In this document: positions 37,651 to 45,157 of the stretch, piece by piece
How the letters are laid out: every line of letters begins with the position of its first letter
How positions within the stretch are numbered: position 1 is the first letter of the stretch
Assembly: GCF_003002915.1 (NCBI RefSeq)
Contig: NZ_PVTG01000006.1
Coordinates: 124,001-188,000 of the forward strand
DNA length: 64,000 bases
DNA from: Geodermatophilus tzadiensis
GTDB taxonomy: Bacteria; Actinomycetota; Actinomycetes; Mycobacteriales; Geodermatophilaceae
Direction of reading: 5' to 3'
Program-made: the position numbers and the translations under genes
Notes under the pieces: model-generated
Told to the model about the DNA's origin: nothing
Database searches by the model: none
The model's input: the letters and a program-made list of their open reading frames with translations, nothing else

Positions 37651-37968
37651 GAGCCAGGGGAGCGAGAGCACCAGGTCCAGGTCGTCGGGGGCGTCGCCGT
37701 CGCGGACCAGCCGGTTGGGCTGGCGGTGGCCGCACGCCGTGCATCGGTGCACCACCTGCCAGCCCTTGCCCGACTTCTCCACCAGCCCGATCGGCTCCAT
37801 CGGCTGCCGGCAGTCGCTCGCGCGGTCACCGGGCAGGTCGTCGACGTGCAGCGACCACAGGCAGGACGGGCAGTGGTTGCGGTAGTGCCCGTCGGTGTTC
37901 GCGGGGACGTCGGCGGCGCAGTGCACGCAGACGAAGCCGGTGTTCTCCGCCCGCCGGGACCGGGCCAC
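37648..37968 (-). CDS. RNHCP domain zinc-ribbon-like protein
   Basis: This 106-residue protein carries four CxxC-type Cys pairs or partners (FVCVHCAADV, HCPSCLWS, and CTACGHRQ near the end) and the motif YRNHCPSCLWSLHVDD that names the RNHCP family. It probably binds zinc. The role is unknown, with nucleic-acid binding possible. It follows greA by 14 nt on the same strand and is likely cotranscribed with it. The stop codon lies within copy B of the 107-bp repeat, so the element forms its 3' end. Confidence 0.83.
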   Translation of the reverse strand: MARSRRAENTGFVCVHCAADVPANTDGHYRNHCPSCLWSLHVDDLPGDRASDCRQPMEPIGLVEKSGKGWQVVHRCTACGHRQPNRLVRDGDAPDDLDLVLSLPWL

Positions 37969-37982
37969 GCGCAGGGTCCCGG

Positions 37983-38483
37983 TCAGGGGACGAACGGCTC
38001 GACGGCGACGACCTCGACGGTGATGTCGCGGCCGTTGGGCGCCCGGTAGGTGACCGAGGTGCCCGGCTCCGAGCCCAGGATCGCCGAGCCCATCGCCGAC
38101 TCCGGCGAGTAGACGGCCAGGTCGGTGGTGCCGGCGATCTCGCGCGAGCCGAGCAGGAACTTCTCGGTCTCCTCGTCGCCCTGGAAGCGGATCGTGATGA
38201 CCGTGCCGAGCTCGGCGGTGGTCGCCGTCGCTGGCGGCTCGCCCACCCGCGCCTTGCGCAGCAGGTCGGTGAGCTGGCGGATCCGGCCCTCCTGCTTGCC
38301 CTGCTCCTCCTTGGCGGCGTGGTAGCCGCCGTTCTCCTTGAGGTCGCCCTCCTCGCGGCGGGCGTTGATCTCGGCGGCCATGGCGGGCCGCCCGGCCACC
38401 AACTGGTCGAGCTCGGCCTTCAGCCGGTCGTGGGCCTCCTGGGTCAGCCAGATGCCCTGCTCGTTCTCAGTGGGGGTGGACAC
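37983..38483 (-). CDS. greA: Transcription elongation factor GreA
   Basis: This 166-residue factor stimulates cleavage of backtracked RNA by RNA polymerase. The N-terminal coiled coil (residues 10-80) carries the acidic tip EEGDLKENGGYHAAKEEQG, whose D and E residues sit in the polymerase active site. The C-terminal FKBP-like domain (PESAMGSAILG, YRAPNGRDITVEVVAVEPF) completes the family length. It is divergent from mca across a 219-bp region (38484-38702) that must contain both promoters. No clear operator was seen there. Confidence 0.96.
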   Translation of the reverse strand: MSTPTENEQGIWLTQEAHDRLKAELDQLVAGRPAMAAEINARREEGDLKENGGYHAAKEEQGKQEGRIRQLTDLLRKARVGEPPATATTAELGTVITIRFQGDEETEKFLLGSREIAGTTDLAVYSPESAMGSAILGSEPGTSVTYRAPNGRDITVEVVAVEPFVP

Positions 38484-38702
38484 GCGGGGGACTCCTGCTG
38501 CGGCTCGGGGGCCGCCTCCCGGTCGAGAGGCGGCGGCGTCGATCCGACGAAGCTAACACCGGCCGACGGGCCCACGCACGGACCCGGGGCCCGGTGCGGG
38601 GACGGCGAACGTACCCGGGAACACAGTGACGAGCAGCACATCCACCCGTCCGGATGGCCGGGGTCGCAGCGTCTCGTCGTCGACTCGGGGGACACTGGTC
38701 CG

Positions 38703-39590
38703 GTGACCGAAGCAGACCCGTTGCGCCTGCTCGCCGTGCACGCCCACCCCGACGACGAGTCGAGCAAGGGCGCGGCGACGATGGCGAAGTACGTCGCCGA
38801 GGGCGTCCAGGTGATGGTGGCGACGTGCACCGGCGGCGAGCGCGGCTCGGTGCTCAACCCGGCGCTGGACCGGCCCGAGGTGTGGGAGCGCCTGCCGCAG
38901 CTGCGCGCCGAGGAGATGGCGCGGGCCCGCGAGATCCTGGGCGTCGAGCAGGAGTTCCTCGGGTTCGTCGACTCCGGCCTGCCCGAGGGCGACCCGCTGC
39001 CGCCGCTGCCCGAGGGCTGCTTCGCGCTGGTGCCCACCGAGGAGGCGGCCGCGCCGCTGGTCGCGCTCATCCGCCGGTTCCGCCCGCACGTCGTGCTCAC
39101 CTACGACGAGCGCGGCGGCTACCCGCACCCCGACCACGTCAAGACCCACGACGTGTCGGTGCTTGCCTTCGAGGCGGCCGGCGACCCCGAGCGCTACCCC
39201 GACCTGGGCGAGCCCTGGCAGCCGAGCAAGCTCTACTACCACATGGGCTTCACGCTGACCCGCACGCGGGCGCTGCACGAGGCGATGCTCGAGACCGGCG
39301 CCGAGTCGCCCTACGCCGAGTGGCTGGCGAGCTGGGACCCGGCCCGCGACATGAGCCACCGGGTGACGACGCGGGTGCCCTGCGCCGACTACTTCCCGGT
39401 CCGCGACGCCGCGCTCATCGCGCACGCGACCCAGATCGACCCCCACGGCCGCTGGTTCGCCTGCCCGATGGACCTGCAGCAGCGGGTCTGGCCGACCGAG
39501 GACTACGAGCTGGCCCGCTCGCTGGTCGACTCGACGCTGCCCGAGGACGATCTGTTCGCCGGCATCCGCAGCGAGGTGCCGGTCCCGTGA
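38703..39590 (+). CDS. mca: Mycothiol S-conjugate amidase
   Basis: This 295-residue zinc amidase cleaves mycothiol adducts, releasing mercapturic acids for export, and so detoxifies electrophiles. The LmbE/PIG-L metal motif AVHAHPDDESSKG is near residue 10, and HPDHVKTHD near residue 140 provides the third ligand. The long ARDMSHRVTTRVPCADYF region and the C-terminal extension match Mca rather than the deacetylase MshB. Presence of mca indicates the cell uses mycothiol. GTG 38703 follows GACACT at leaderless spacing. Its stop overlaps the start of the next membrane-protein gene (GTGA), a pairing I recall from mycobacteria. Confidence 0.94.
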   Translation: MTEADPLRLLAVHAHPDDESSKGAATMAKYVAEGVQVMVATCTGGERGSVLNPALDRPEVWERLPQLRAEEMARAREILGVEQEFLGFVDSGLPEGDPLPPLPEGCFALVPTEEAAAPLVALIRRFRPHVVLTYDERGGYPHPDHVKTHDVSVLAFEAAGDPERYPDLGEPWQPSKLYYHMGFTLTRTRALHEAMLETGAESPYAEWLASWDPARDMSHRVTTRVPCADYFPVRDAALIAHATQIDPHGRWFACPMDLQQRVWPTEDYELARSLVDSTLPEDDLFAGIRSEVPVP

Positions 39591-39934
39591 ACGCCGTGCT
39601 GACCGGTGCCGTCCTCGCCGTCGACGAGCAGCTGCCCGAGGACGTCGGCAAGTCCGGCCCGTTCGGCCTGTTCCTGGTCCTGGTGCTGCTCGTCGCCGCG
39701 GCGCTGCTGGTCAGGTCGATGAACGGGCACCTCAAGAGGCTGCCGCGCGACTTCGACGACCGCGGGGACGACGGGCCGGCGGTCGTCGTCCCCGACACCC
39801 CGGCCGAGCTCGTCGACCCGCCGCGGCAGCCCGGGCAGGACCTGCTCGACACGCTGCGCCGGGCGCCCCGCGCCATCGAGGGCCCGCGCCCGGAGCGCGG
39901 GGACGGCGACCGGACGGACCCGCCGGCGCGCTGA
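39587..39934 (+). CDS. Small single-span membrane protein downstream of mca
   Basis: This 115-residue protein has one membrane helix near residues 26-43 (FGLFLVLVLLVAAALLVRSM), followed by the short basic motif NGHLKRLPRDF and a Pro/Asp/Arg-rich cytoplasmic tail. The gene is coupled to mca by GTGA, and similar small membrane genes follow mca in other actinobacteria. Function unknown. The stop codon sits in the loop of an 18-bp perfect hairpin whose left arm encodes the last residues. Confidence 0.75.
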   Translation: MNAVLTGAVLAVDEQLPEDVGKSGPFGLFLVLVLLVAAALLVRSMNGHLKRLPRDFDDRGDDGPAVVVPDTPAELVDPPRQPGQDLLDTLRRAPRAIEGPRPERGDGDRTDPPAR

Positions 39935-39952
39935 CGCCGGCGGGTCCGTCCG
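39911..39952. terminator. 18-bp perfect hairpin containing the stop codon, between convergent genes
   Basis: Arms 39911-39928 and 39935-39952 pair perfectly around the loop CGCTGA, in which TGA is the stop of the mca-operon membrane protein. The convergent AMIN-like gene ends 4 nt beyond, so the hairpin can terminate both transcripts. Confidence 0.75.
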
Positions 39953-39956
39953 CGGC

Positions 39957-40514
39957 TCACCAGCGGTGCGCCACGTCGACGACGAGCCGCGACCCGTCGC
40001 CCGGGCCGTCGAGGACCGTCACCCGGAACGGCAGCCGGGCACGCACGCCCAGGCCGACGGTGCTCTCGCCCTCGAAGGACCCGGCCCACGCGACCTGGCG
40101 GAAGGTGCTGTAGCCGGCCACGTCCACGGCCTCGGCGTCGTCGACCGGGTCGTAGGTCGCCGCACCGCCGCCGGTGTACGCCGGGGTGTGCACCAGCACC
40201 TGCAGGTCGGCCGCACCGCGCAGCGGGACCGGCACGCCCGAGCCGTCCTGCAACACCTCGCGGACGTACCGGACGTCGTAGGACACGTCGGACGCGTCGA
40301 CCCCGTCGAGGTCGAGGACCAGCCGGTCGTAGCAGGCGTGCCGGCCGGCGCGGACGTCGTCGAGGGTGCCGCCGCCGTCCGCGACGACGGACTCGGGCAC
40401 CGAGCCCCACGCCGTGCTGCAGCCCGGTGCGGCGGAGGCGGGCAGGACGCCGCCGGCGATGGCGGCCGCCGCGGCGGCCAGGACGACGGCGGTGCGGGTG
40501 CGGGTGGTGCTCAT
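39957..40514 (-). CDS. Secreted AMIN-like domain protein
   Basis: This 185-residue exported protein has a Sec signal peptide at residues 1-29 (RTAVVLAAAAAAIAGG...ASAAPG). The mature part has Cys in APGCSTAWGS and RHACYDRLVLDLDG, probably a disulfide. Segments such as YDRLVLDLDG, VSYDVRYVREV and RVTVLDGPGDGSRLVVDVAH fit the AMIN-like beta-sandwich family of actinobacteria, which are thought to bind envelope components. The specific function is unknown. The 295-bp gap to the next gene is the largest non-coding stretch here and holds an operator-like palindrome near its far end. Confidence 0.8.
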   Translation of the reverse strand: MSTTRTRTAVVLAAAAAAIAGGVLPASAAPGCSTAWGSVPESVVADGGGTLDDVRAGRHACYDRLVLDLDGVDASDVSYDVRYVREVLQDGSGVPVPLRGAADLQVLVHTPAYTGGGAATYDPVDDAEAVDVAGYSTFRQVAWAGSFEGESTVGLGVRARLPFRVTVLDGPGDGSRLVVDVAHRW

Positions 40515-40766
40515 GGCGTGCTCCCGGGGTCAGGGGGGCTGGTGGTGCGGACGAGGGAGAGAATCCGCCGACGCGGCCGCTGATGCCATGGCCGGAAGTG
40601 CCCACAGGTGTCGATCGTGCGTCCTCCACCTCGGCACATCTCCACCAAGTGAGACGGCATCGGGACGACACGGACCGGCACATCGCGCTCCCGTCACCGA
40701 CGGATGACCGGCGGTCACGGCCTTCCTGTTCGCTCTCGGCGTGGCGCCCGGCCGAGCAAGCAGCGC

Positions 40767-40772
40767 TACTGT
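40767..40772 (+). promoter_or_regulatory. Candidate -10 element upstream of 40810 gene
   Basis: TACTGT matches the -10 element found before the isoprenyl synthase gene. It lies immediately upstream of an inverted repeat that would overlap the transcription start. Confidence 0.45.
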
Positions 40773-40776
40773 GTAA

Positions 40777-40793
40777 GCGTGTAATCAACACGC
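40777..40793 (+). promoter_or_regulatory. Operator-like inverted repeat GCGTGT-N5-ACACGC
   Basis: A perfect 6-bp inverted repeat with AATCA spacer sits just after the -10 hexamer TACTGT. A second half-site-like GTGTAA lies at 40771-40776, giving tandem GTGTAA sequences. Its position fits repression of the gene at 40810, possibly by its own product, whose C-terminus resembles a ribbon-helix-helix segment. Confidence 0.4.
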
Positions 40794-40809
40794 ACCCGAG
40801 GAGGCCGTC

Positions 40810-41418
40810 GTGCACGGACACCACCGCTTCGCCGATTCCCCCTTCGCCCGGATGGGCGCCCCCGGTTTCCGCGGGCGCGGACCCGGAGGCCGTGGCCGCG
40901 GCGCCGAGGGCCCGCCGCCGGTCGACCGGGCCGAGGTCGCCGGCTGGTTCGCCGGGCGGCTGCCCGACGGCTGGTTCACCGGGCCGGTCGAGATCACCGT
41001 CGACCGCGACGAGATCACCGTCGTGGGCTCGCTCGCCGAGCCGGACGCCGGGGAGGGCGACCCCGCCGCCGCCCGCGCCGGGCGGATCGCCCGGTTCCGC
41101 GAGGACACCCGCGAGCAGCGCATGGCCGTCGCCGACGCCGCGCAGGCCCGCTACGGCCGCTCGGTGGCCTGGGGCGCCGCGTGCGGCGACGTCCGCGAGG
41201 TGTTCACCAACGCCTCGGTGCCGGTGATGACCCGGCTGCGCCAGCCCGAACGGCTGGTCCTCGACACCCTGGTCGACGCCGGGGTGGCCCGCTCCCGCTC
41301 CGAGGCGCTGGTGTGGGCGGTCCGCCTGGTCGGCCGCAACGCCGACAGCTGGCTGACCGAGCTGCGCGAGGCGATGGCCTCGGTGGAGGAGGTCCGGGGG
41401 CGCGGCCCGCAGCCGTGA
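40810..41418 (+). CDS. Unknown protein with RHH-like C-terminal segment
   Basis: I do not recognise a named family for this 202-residue protein. The first 35 residues are His/Gly/Arg-rich and probably disordered (RGRGPGGRGRG). A middle alpha/beta domain follows (VAGWFAGRLPDGWFTGPVEI, DEITVVGSL). The end, LVLDTLVDAGVARSRSEALVWAVRLVG, has the spacing of a ribbon-helix-helix or similar DNA-binding element. The upstream palindrome suggests autoregulation, which is inference. The GTG start at 40810 has AGGAGG nearby in the leader. It precedes a mycothiol-dependent-isomerase-like gene by 19 nt but that gene appears to have its own promoter hexamer. Confidence 0.65.
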   Translation: MHGHHRFADSPFARMGAPGFRGRGPGGRGRGAEGPPPVDRAEVAGWFAGRLPDGWFTGPVEITVDRDEITVVGSLAEPDAGEGDPAAARAGRIARFREDTREQRMAVADAAQARYGRSVAWGAACGDVREVFTNASVPVMTRLRQPERLVLDTLVDAGVARSRSEALVWAVRLVGRNADSWLTELREAMASVEEVRGRGPQP

Positions 41419-41437
41419 CCTCTGCGAGGCTGCCCGG

Positions 41438-42094
41438 GTGAGCCTGGAGCTGCTGCGGTCCACCTACGGCGCCCTGTCGGCCACCGTCTCCGACCTGGCG
41501 CCGGAGGAGGCGTGGCAGCCCAGCGGGTGCGCCGGCTGGGCGGTCCTCGACCTCACCCTGCACCTGGTGGACGACGCCCGCCGGGGACTGGTCGCGCTGG
41601 CCACCCCGGCGGGCGGGCCGCCCACCACCGACGCCGTCGCCTACTGGCGGTCCTGGCAGCCGACCGCCGGGCAGGAGGCCGACACCGCCTGGCGCACCCG
41701 CGTGCGGGCCAGCGCCACCGGCGGCCTGGCCGAGTTGGCACCCGTGTACGCCGAGCTCGTCGCGGCGGTGGGGGTGGCCGCCGGGCGGGCGCGGCCCGAC
41801 GAGCTGCTCGGCACCCAGGGGTGGGTGCTGTGCGCCCGCGACCTGTGCTCCACGCTCGCCCTCGAGGCCGCCGTCCACCACCTCGACCTGGTGGCGCACC
41901 TGGACCGGCCGGGCCCGCCGGCCGCGGCGCTGGCCGAGGTGCGGCGGGTGCTCGAGGCCCTGCTCGGCGGGCCGCTGCCCGCCGGGTGGGACGACGCCAC
42001 GGCCGCCCGCCGCGGCACCGGCCGCGAGCCCCTGACCGACGCCGACCGCGCCGTGCTGGGAGACGCCGCCGCCCGGTTCCCGCTGTTCGGTTAG
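41438..42094 (+). CDS. Maleylpyruvate isomerase/DinB-fold, probably mycothiol-dependent enzyme
   Basis: This 218-residue protein has the four-helix DinB/MDMPI N-terminal fold. It shows SGCAGWAVLDLTLHLVDDARRG with the first metal-ligand His near residue 47, and LEAAVHHLDLVAHL with two further His near residue 148. These three histidines match the zinc site of mycothiol-dependent maleylpyruvate isomerase-type enzymes. The substrate is unknown. Location two genes from mca's neighbourhood fits a mycothiol-using cell but does not identify the reaction. GTG 41438 follows GAGGCT by 6 nt. Confidence 0.8.
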   Translation: MSLELLRSTYGALSATVSDLAPEEAWQPSGCAGWAVLDLTLHLVDDARRGLVALATPAGGPPTTDAVAYWRSWQPTAGQEADTAWRTRVRASATGGLAELAPVYAELVAAVGVAAGRARPDELLGTQGWVLCARDLCSTLALEAAVHHLDLVAHLDRPGPPAAALAEVRRVLEALLGGPLPAGWDDATAARRGTGREPLTDADRAVLGDAAARFPLFG

Positions 42095-42124
42095 CGCGCC
42101 GTCCCGACCAGGGACACTGGGGAC

Positions 42125-43378
42125 GTGCCCGCCGCTGCCGCCGTCCCCGCCGCCACCGACGTGCTCGTGGTGGGGGCCGGTCCGGCCGGGTCCGCCGCGG
42201 CCGCCTGGGCCGCCCGCGCCGGGCACGACGTGCTGCTGGCCGATGCCGCCGTGTTCCCTCGCGACAAGGCCTGCGGTGACGGGCTGACCCCGCGCGCGGT
42301 CGCCGAGCTCGACCGCCTGGGCCTCGGCGACTGGGCGCGGTCCCGCGCCCGCAACCGCGGGCTGCGCGCCGCCGGCTTCGGCCGGGTGTGGGAGCTGCCC
42401 TGGCCCGGCGGGGCCTTCCCCGACCACGGCAGCGCCGTGCCGCGCACCGAGCTCGACGCCCGCATCCGCGCCTGCGCGCTGGCGGCCGGGGCGAGGCCGC
42501 TGGAGGGCGCGCGGGCGGTCGACGTCGAGCGCGACGGCGAGCGGGTCACCGGCGTGGTGTTCGAGACGGCGGGGGAGGAGGCGGTCACCGTCGGCTGCCG
42601 GCGGCTGGTCGTCGCCGACGGCGTCCGGTCCCCGCTGGGCCGGGTGCTCGGCCGCGAGTGGCACCGCGACACCGCCTACGGCGTCGCCGCCCGCGGCTAC
42701 GCGCGCTCGGGCCGGGCGGACGACGAGTGGATCTCCTCGCACCTGGAGCTGCGCGGCGCCGAGGGCGAGCTGCTCTCCGGCTACGGGTGGGTGTTCCCGC
42801 TGGGCGCCGGGGCCGGGAAGGTCAACATCGGCGTCGGCACGCTGGCCACCGCCCGCCGCCCGGCCGGGGTGGCGCTCAAGTCGCTGCTGGAGGTGTACGC
42901 CGACGCCCGCCGGGAGGACTGGCGGCTGCAGGGGCCGGTCGAGGCGCCCGCGTCGGCGCTGCTGCCCATGGGCGGGGCGGTGTCGGGCGTGGCCGGGCGC
43001 AACTGGGCGCTGGTGGGCGACGCGGCCGGCTGCGTGAACCCGCTCAACGGCGAGGGCATCGACTACGGGCTCGAGACCGGGCGCACCGTCGTCGACCTGT
43101 TCGGCGCCGACGACTGGTCGCAGGCCTGGCCGGCGACGCTGCGGGAGCACTACGGCGAGGCGTTCTCCGTGGCCCGCCGGCTGGCCGGGCTGCTCACCGT
43201 CCCCCGCTTCCTGCCCGCGGCCGGGCCGGTCGGCATGCGCTCGCGGGCGCTGATGACCGTGGCGCTGCGGGTGATGGGCAACCTGGTCACCGACGAGGAC
43301 CGCGACGTCGTGGCCCGCGCCTGGCGCACCGCCGGCCGCCTCTCCCGCCGCTTCGACGACCGCCCCCTGTTCGCCTGA
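42125..43378 (+). CDS. Geranylgeranyl reductase family FAD-dependent oxidoreductase
   Basis: This 417-residue flavoprotein has an N-terminal FAD motif LVVGAGPAGSAAAAWAARAG, the family motif FPRDKACGDGLTPRAV near residue 45 (CGDG), and the second FAD segment WALVGDAAGCVNPLNGEGIDYGLETG near residue 300. Members reduce isoprenoid double bonds, for example in menaquinone or archaeal-type lipids. In actinobacteria a role in menaquinone side-chain saturation is often proposed. Here it sits near a Z-isoprenyl diphosphate synthase gene (44365), though on separate transcripts. GTG 42125 follows GACACT by 6 nt. Confidence 0.9.
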   Translation: MPAAAAVPAATDVLVVGAGPAGSAAAAWAARAGHDVLLADAAVFPRDKACGDGLTPRAVAELDRLGLGDWARSRARNRGLRAAGFGRVWELPWPGGAFPDHGSAVPRTELDARIRACALAAGARPLEGARAVDVERDGERVTGVVFETAGEEAVTVGCRRLVVADGVRSPLGRVLGREWHRDTAYGVAARGYARSGRADDEWISSHLELRGAEGELLSGYGWVFPLGAGAGKVNIGVGTLATARRPAGVALKSLLEVYADARREDWRLQGPVEAPASALLPMGGAVSGVAGRNWALVGDAAGCVNPLNGEGIDYGLETGRTVVDLFGADDWSQAWPATLREHYGEAFSVARRLAGLLTVPRFLPAAGPVGMRSRALMTVALRVMGNLVTDEDRDVVARAWRTAGRLSRRFDDRPLFA

Positions 43379-43415
43379 GCCCGTGCACTCCCGCGGAGGT
43401 GCACGCGGTCCAGGC

Positions 43416-44228
43416 CTACACGAAGGGGGAGTTGTACATCGCGAAGTAGACGGCGATGTAGTGGCAGATCGCGGCCACGATGGTCATCGCGTGGAAGACC
43501 TCGTGGTAGCCGAAGACGCCGGGCACCGGGTTGGGCCACCGGACGGCGTAGGCCACCCCGCCGAGGGTGTAGAGCAGCCCGCCGACGGCGAGCAGCACCA
43601 GCGAGGTGACGCCGGCGATGTGCAGGATGTCGGTGAGGATGAAGACGGCGACCCAGCCCAGCCCCACGTAGAGCGGGACGCCGAGCCAGCGCGGCGCCGT
43701 CGGCCAGGACAGCTTGAGGCAGACGCCGGCCAGCGCCCCCGCCCAGACGCCGCCGAGCACCCAGTAGCCGGTGGGCTGGTCGACGGCGAGCAGCGAGAAC
43801 GGCGTGTACGTGCCCGCGATGAACAGGAAGATCATCGAGTGGTCGAGCCGCTTCATGAGCTTCCAGCCGCGCGGTGACCAGCGCCGCCGGTGGTAGAGCG
43901 CGCTGATGCCGAACAGGCCGCAGATCGTCAGGCAGTAGACGGCCACGGAGAACCCGGCGCGGGCGCCGAGCACCGAGCCGAGCGGGACCAGCACGGCGCC
44001 GGCGACGACCGCGCCGAAGAAGGCGAACAGGTGCAGCCAGCCGCGCATCCGCGGGCGGGTGTCGGGGTGCTCCCAGTCGCCGTCGGCGAAGTCCTCGGCG
44101 GTCCAGGTCCGCTCGACCTGCTCGCCCTCGTCGTGGACGGTGGCGACGGCGGGGCCGCGCGGGGCCTCGATCTCGGCCCCGTCGGCCTGCACCCGGACCG
44201 GCTCGCGGGGGTCGGGGGCAGCGTCCAT
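43416..44228 (-). CDS. Hemolysin III (YqfA/TrhA) family membrane protein
   Basis: This 270-residue protein has about 60 hydrophilic N-terminal residues followed by seven predicted helices with the PAQR-like signatures ALYHRRRWSP (near residue 105), RLDHSMIFLFIAGTYTPFSLL (near residue 125) and YHEVFHAMTIVAAICHYIAV near the end. The Ser/His/Asp residues in these motifs coordinate zinc in the PAQR superfamily. Bacterial members have been linked to membrane energetics homeostasis. The N-terminal extension is unusual. The gene lies convergent to the reductase and divergent from the isoprenyl synthase. Confidence 0.9.
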   Translation of the reverse strand: MDAAPDPREPVRVQADGAEIEAPRGPAVATVHDEGEQVERTWTAEDFADGDWEHPDTRPRMRGWLHLFAFFGAVVAGAVLVPLGSVLGARAGFSVAVYCLTICGLFGISALYHRRRWSPRGWKLMKRLDHSMIFLFIAGTYTPFSLLAVDQPTGYWVLGGVWAGALAGVCLKLSWPTAPRWLGVPLYVGLGWVAVFILTDILHIAGVTSLVLLAVGGLLYTLGGVAYAVRWPNPVPGVFGYHEVFHAMTIVAAICHYIAVYFAMYNSPFV

Positions 44229-44351
44229 GGACCGAGGTTACGGAGCACCGGGGAGGCGTGCACCGTCGGCGACCTGTGAGCTGCCCGGCAGCCGGCCGGC
44301 CCCGGGACCCGCCGCTCAGGGACAGCTGCGGAACGTGTCCGGCCGGGGGCC

Positions 44352-44357
44352 TACTGT
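44352..44357 (+). promoter_or_regulatory. -10 element of leaderless isoprenyl synthase gene
   Basis: TACTGT ends 7 nt before GTG 44365, again giving a leaderless message. Confidence 0.5.
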
Positions 44358-44364
44358 GTGCCGC

Positions 44365-45144
44365 GTGGGGGCGCGTCAGTGGGTCCGCGACGTCCTGACC
44401 CAGCTCTACGAGCGGCGTCTGGCGCGGCAGCTGGTGGGCGCCGACGTCCCCCGGCACGTCGGGGCGATCATCGACGGCAACCGGCGCTGGGCACGGGCCA
44501 CCGGCCTGCTCGACCCCAACGCCGGGCACCGCCGCGGCGCCGACCGCATCGCCTCCTTCCTCGGCTGGTGCGACGAGGCCGGCGTCGAGGTGGTCACCCT
44601 CTTCCTCCTCTCCACCGACAACCTCACCCGGCCCGAGCCGGAGCTGACGCCGCTGATGCGGATCATCGAGGGCGTCGCCGAGGACCTCTCCGCGCCCGAC
44701 CGGCGCTGGCAGCTGCGGCCGGTGGGCGCGCTGGAACTGCTGCCCGCCGAGACCGTCGCGGTGCTCAAGGAGGCCGAGGAGGTCACCCGCGGCCGCCCGG
44801 GCGCCCACGTCAACCTCGCCGTCGGGTACGGCGGGCGGCGGGAGATCGCCGACGCCGTCCGCTCGCTGCTGGCCGAGCACGCCAGCCGGGGGACGACGCT
44901 CGACGAGCTCGTCGGCGTCCTCGACGTCGAGCACATCGCCGAGCACCTCTACACCCGCGGCCAGCCCGACCCCGACCTGGTGATCCGCACCAGCGGCGAG
45001 CAGCGCATGTCCGGCTTCCTGCTCTGGCAGACGGCGCACTCGGAGTTCTACTTCACCGACGTCTACTGGCCGGACTTCCGCCGCGTGGACTTCCTCCGCG
45101 CGCTGCGGGCCTACGCGGCGCGGCACCGCCGATTCGGTGGGTGA
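44365..45144 (+). CDS. Z-isoprenyl diphosphate synthase (UppS family)
   Basis: This 259-residue cis-prenyltransferase has the catalytic Asp in HVGAIIDGNRRWARA near residue 36, HRRGADRI, the conserved VNLAVGYGGRREI near residue 150 and the C-terminal DLVIRTSGEQRMSGFLLWQ with EFYFTDVYWPDF. Members make polyprenyl diphosphates that carry sugars during wall assembly. Position relative to mca, hemolysin III and phoH resembles the mycobacterial Z-FPP synthase locus, so a short-chain product is possible, but chain length cannot be read from sequence. The next gene starts 13 nt downstream. Confidence 0.93.
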   Translation: MGARQWVRDVLTQLYERRLARQLVGADVPRHVGAIIDGNRRWARATGLLDPNAGHRRGADRIASFLGWCDEAGVEVVTLFLLSTDNLTRPEPELTPLMRIIEGVAEDLSAPDRRWQLRPVGALELLPAETVAVLKEAEEVTRGRPGAHVNLAVGYGGRREIADAVRSLLAEHASRGTTLDELVGVLDVEHIAEHLYTRGQPDPDLVIRTSGEQRMSGFLLWQTAHSEFYFTDVYWPDFRRVDFLRALRAYAARHRRFGG

Positions 45145-45157
45145 CAGACTCGGGGAC

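Noticed and set aside
43383..43405. GTGCAC-based inverted repeat as terminator between the reductase and hemolysin III genes
   Set aside because: The pairing is short and interrupted, much weaker than the other convergent-gene hairpins in this window.
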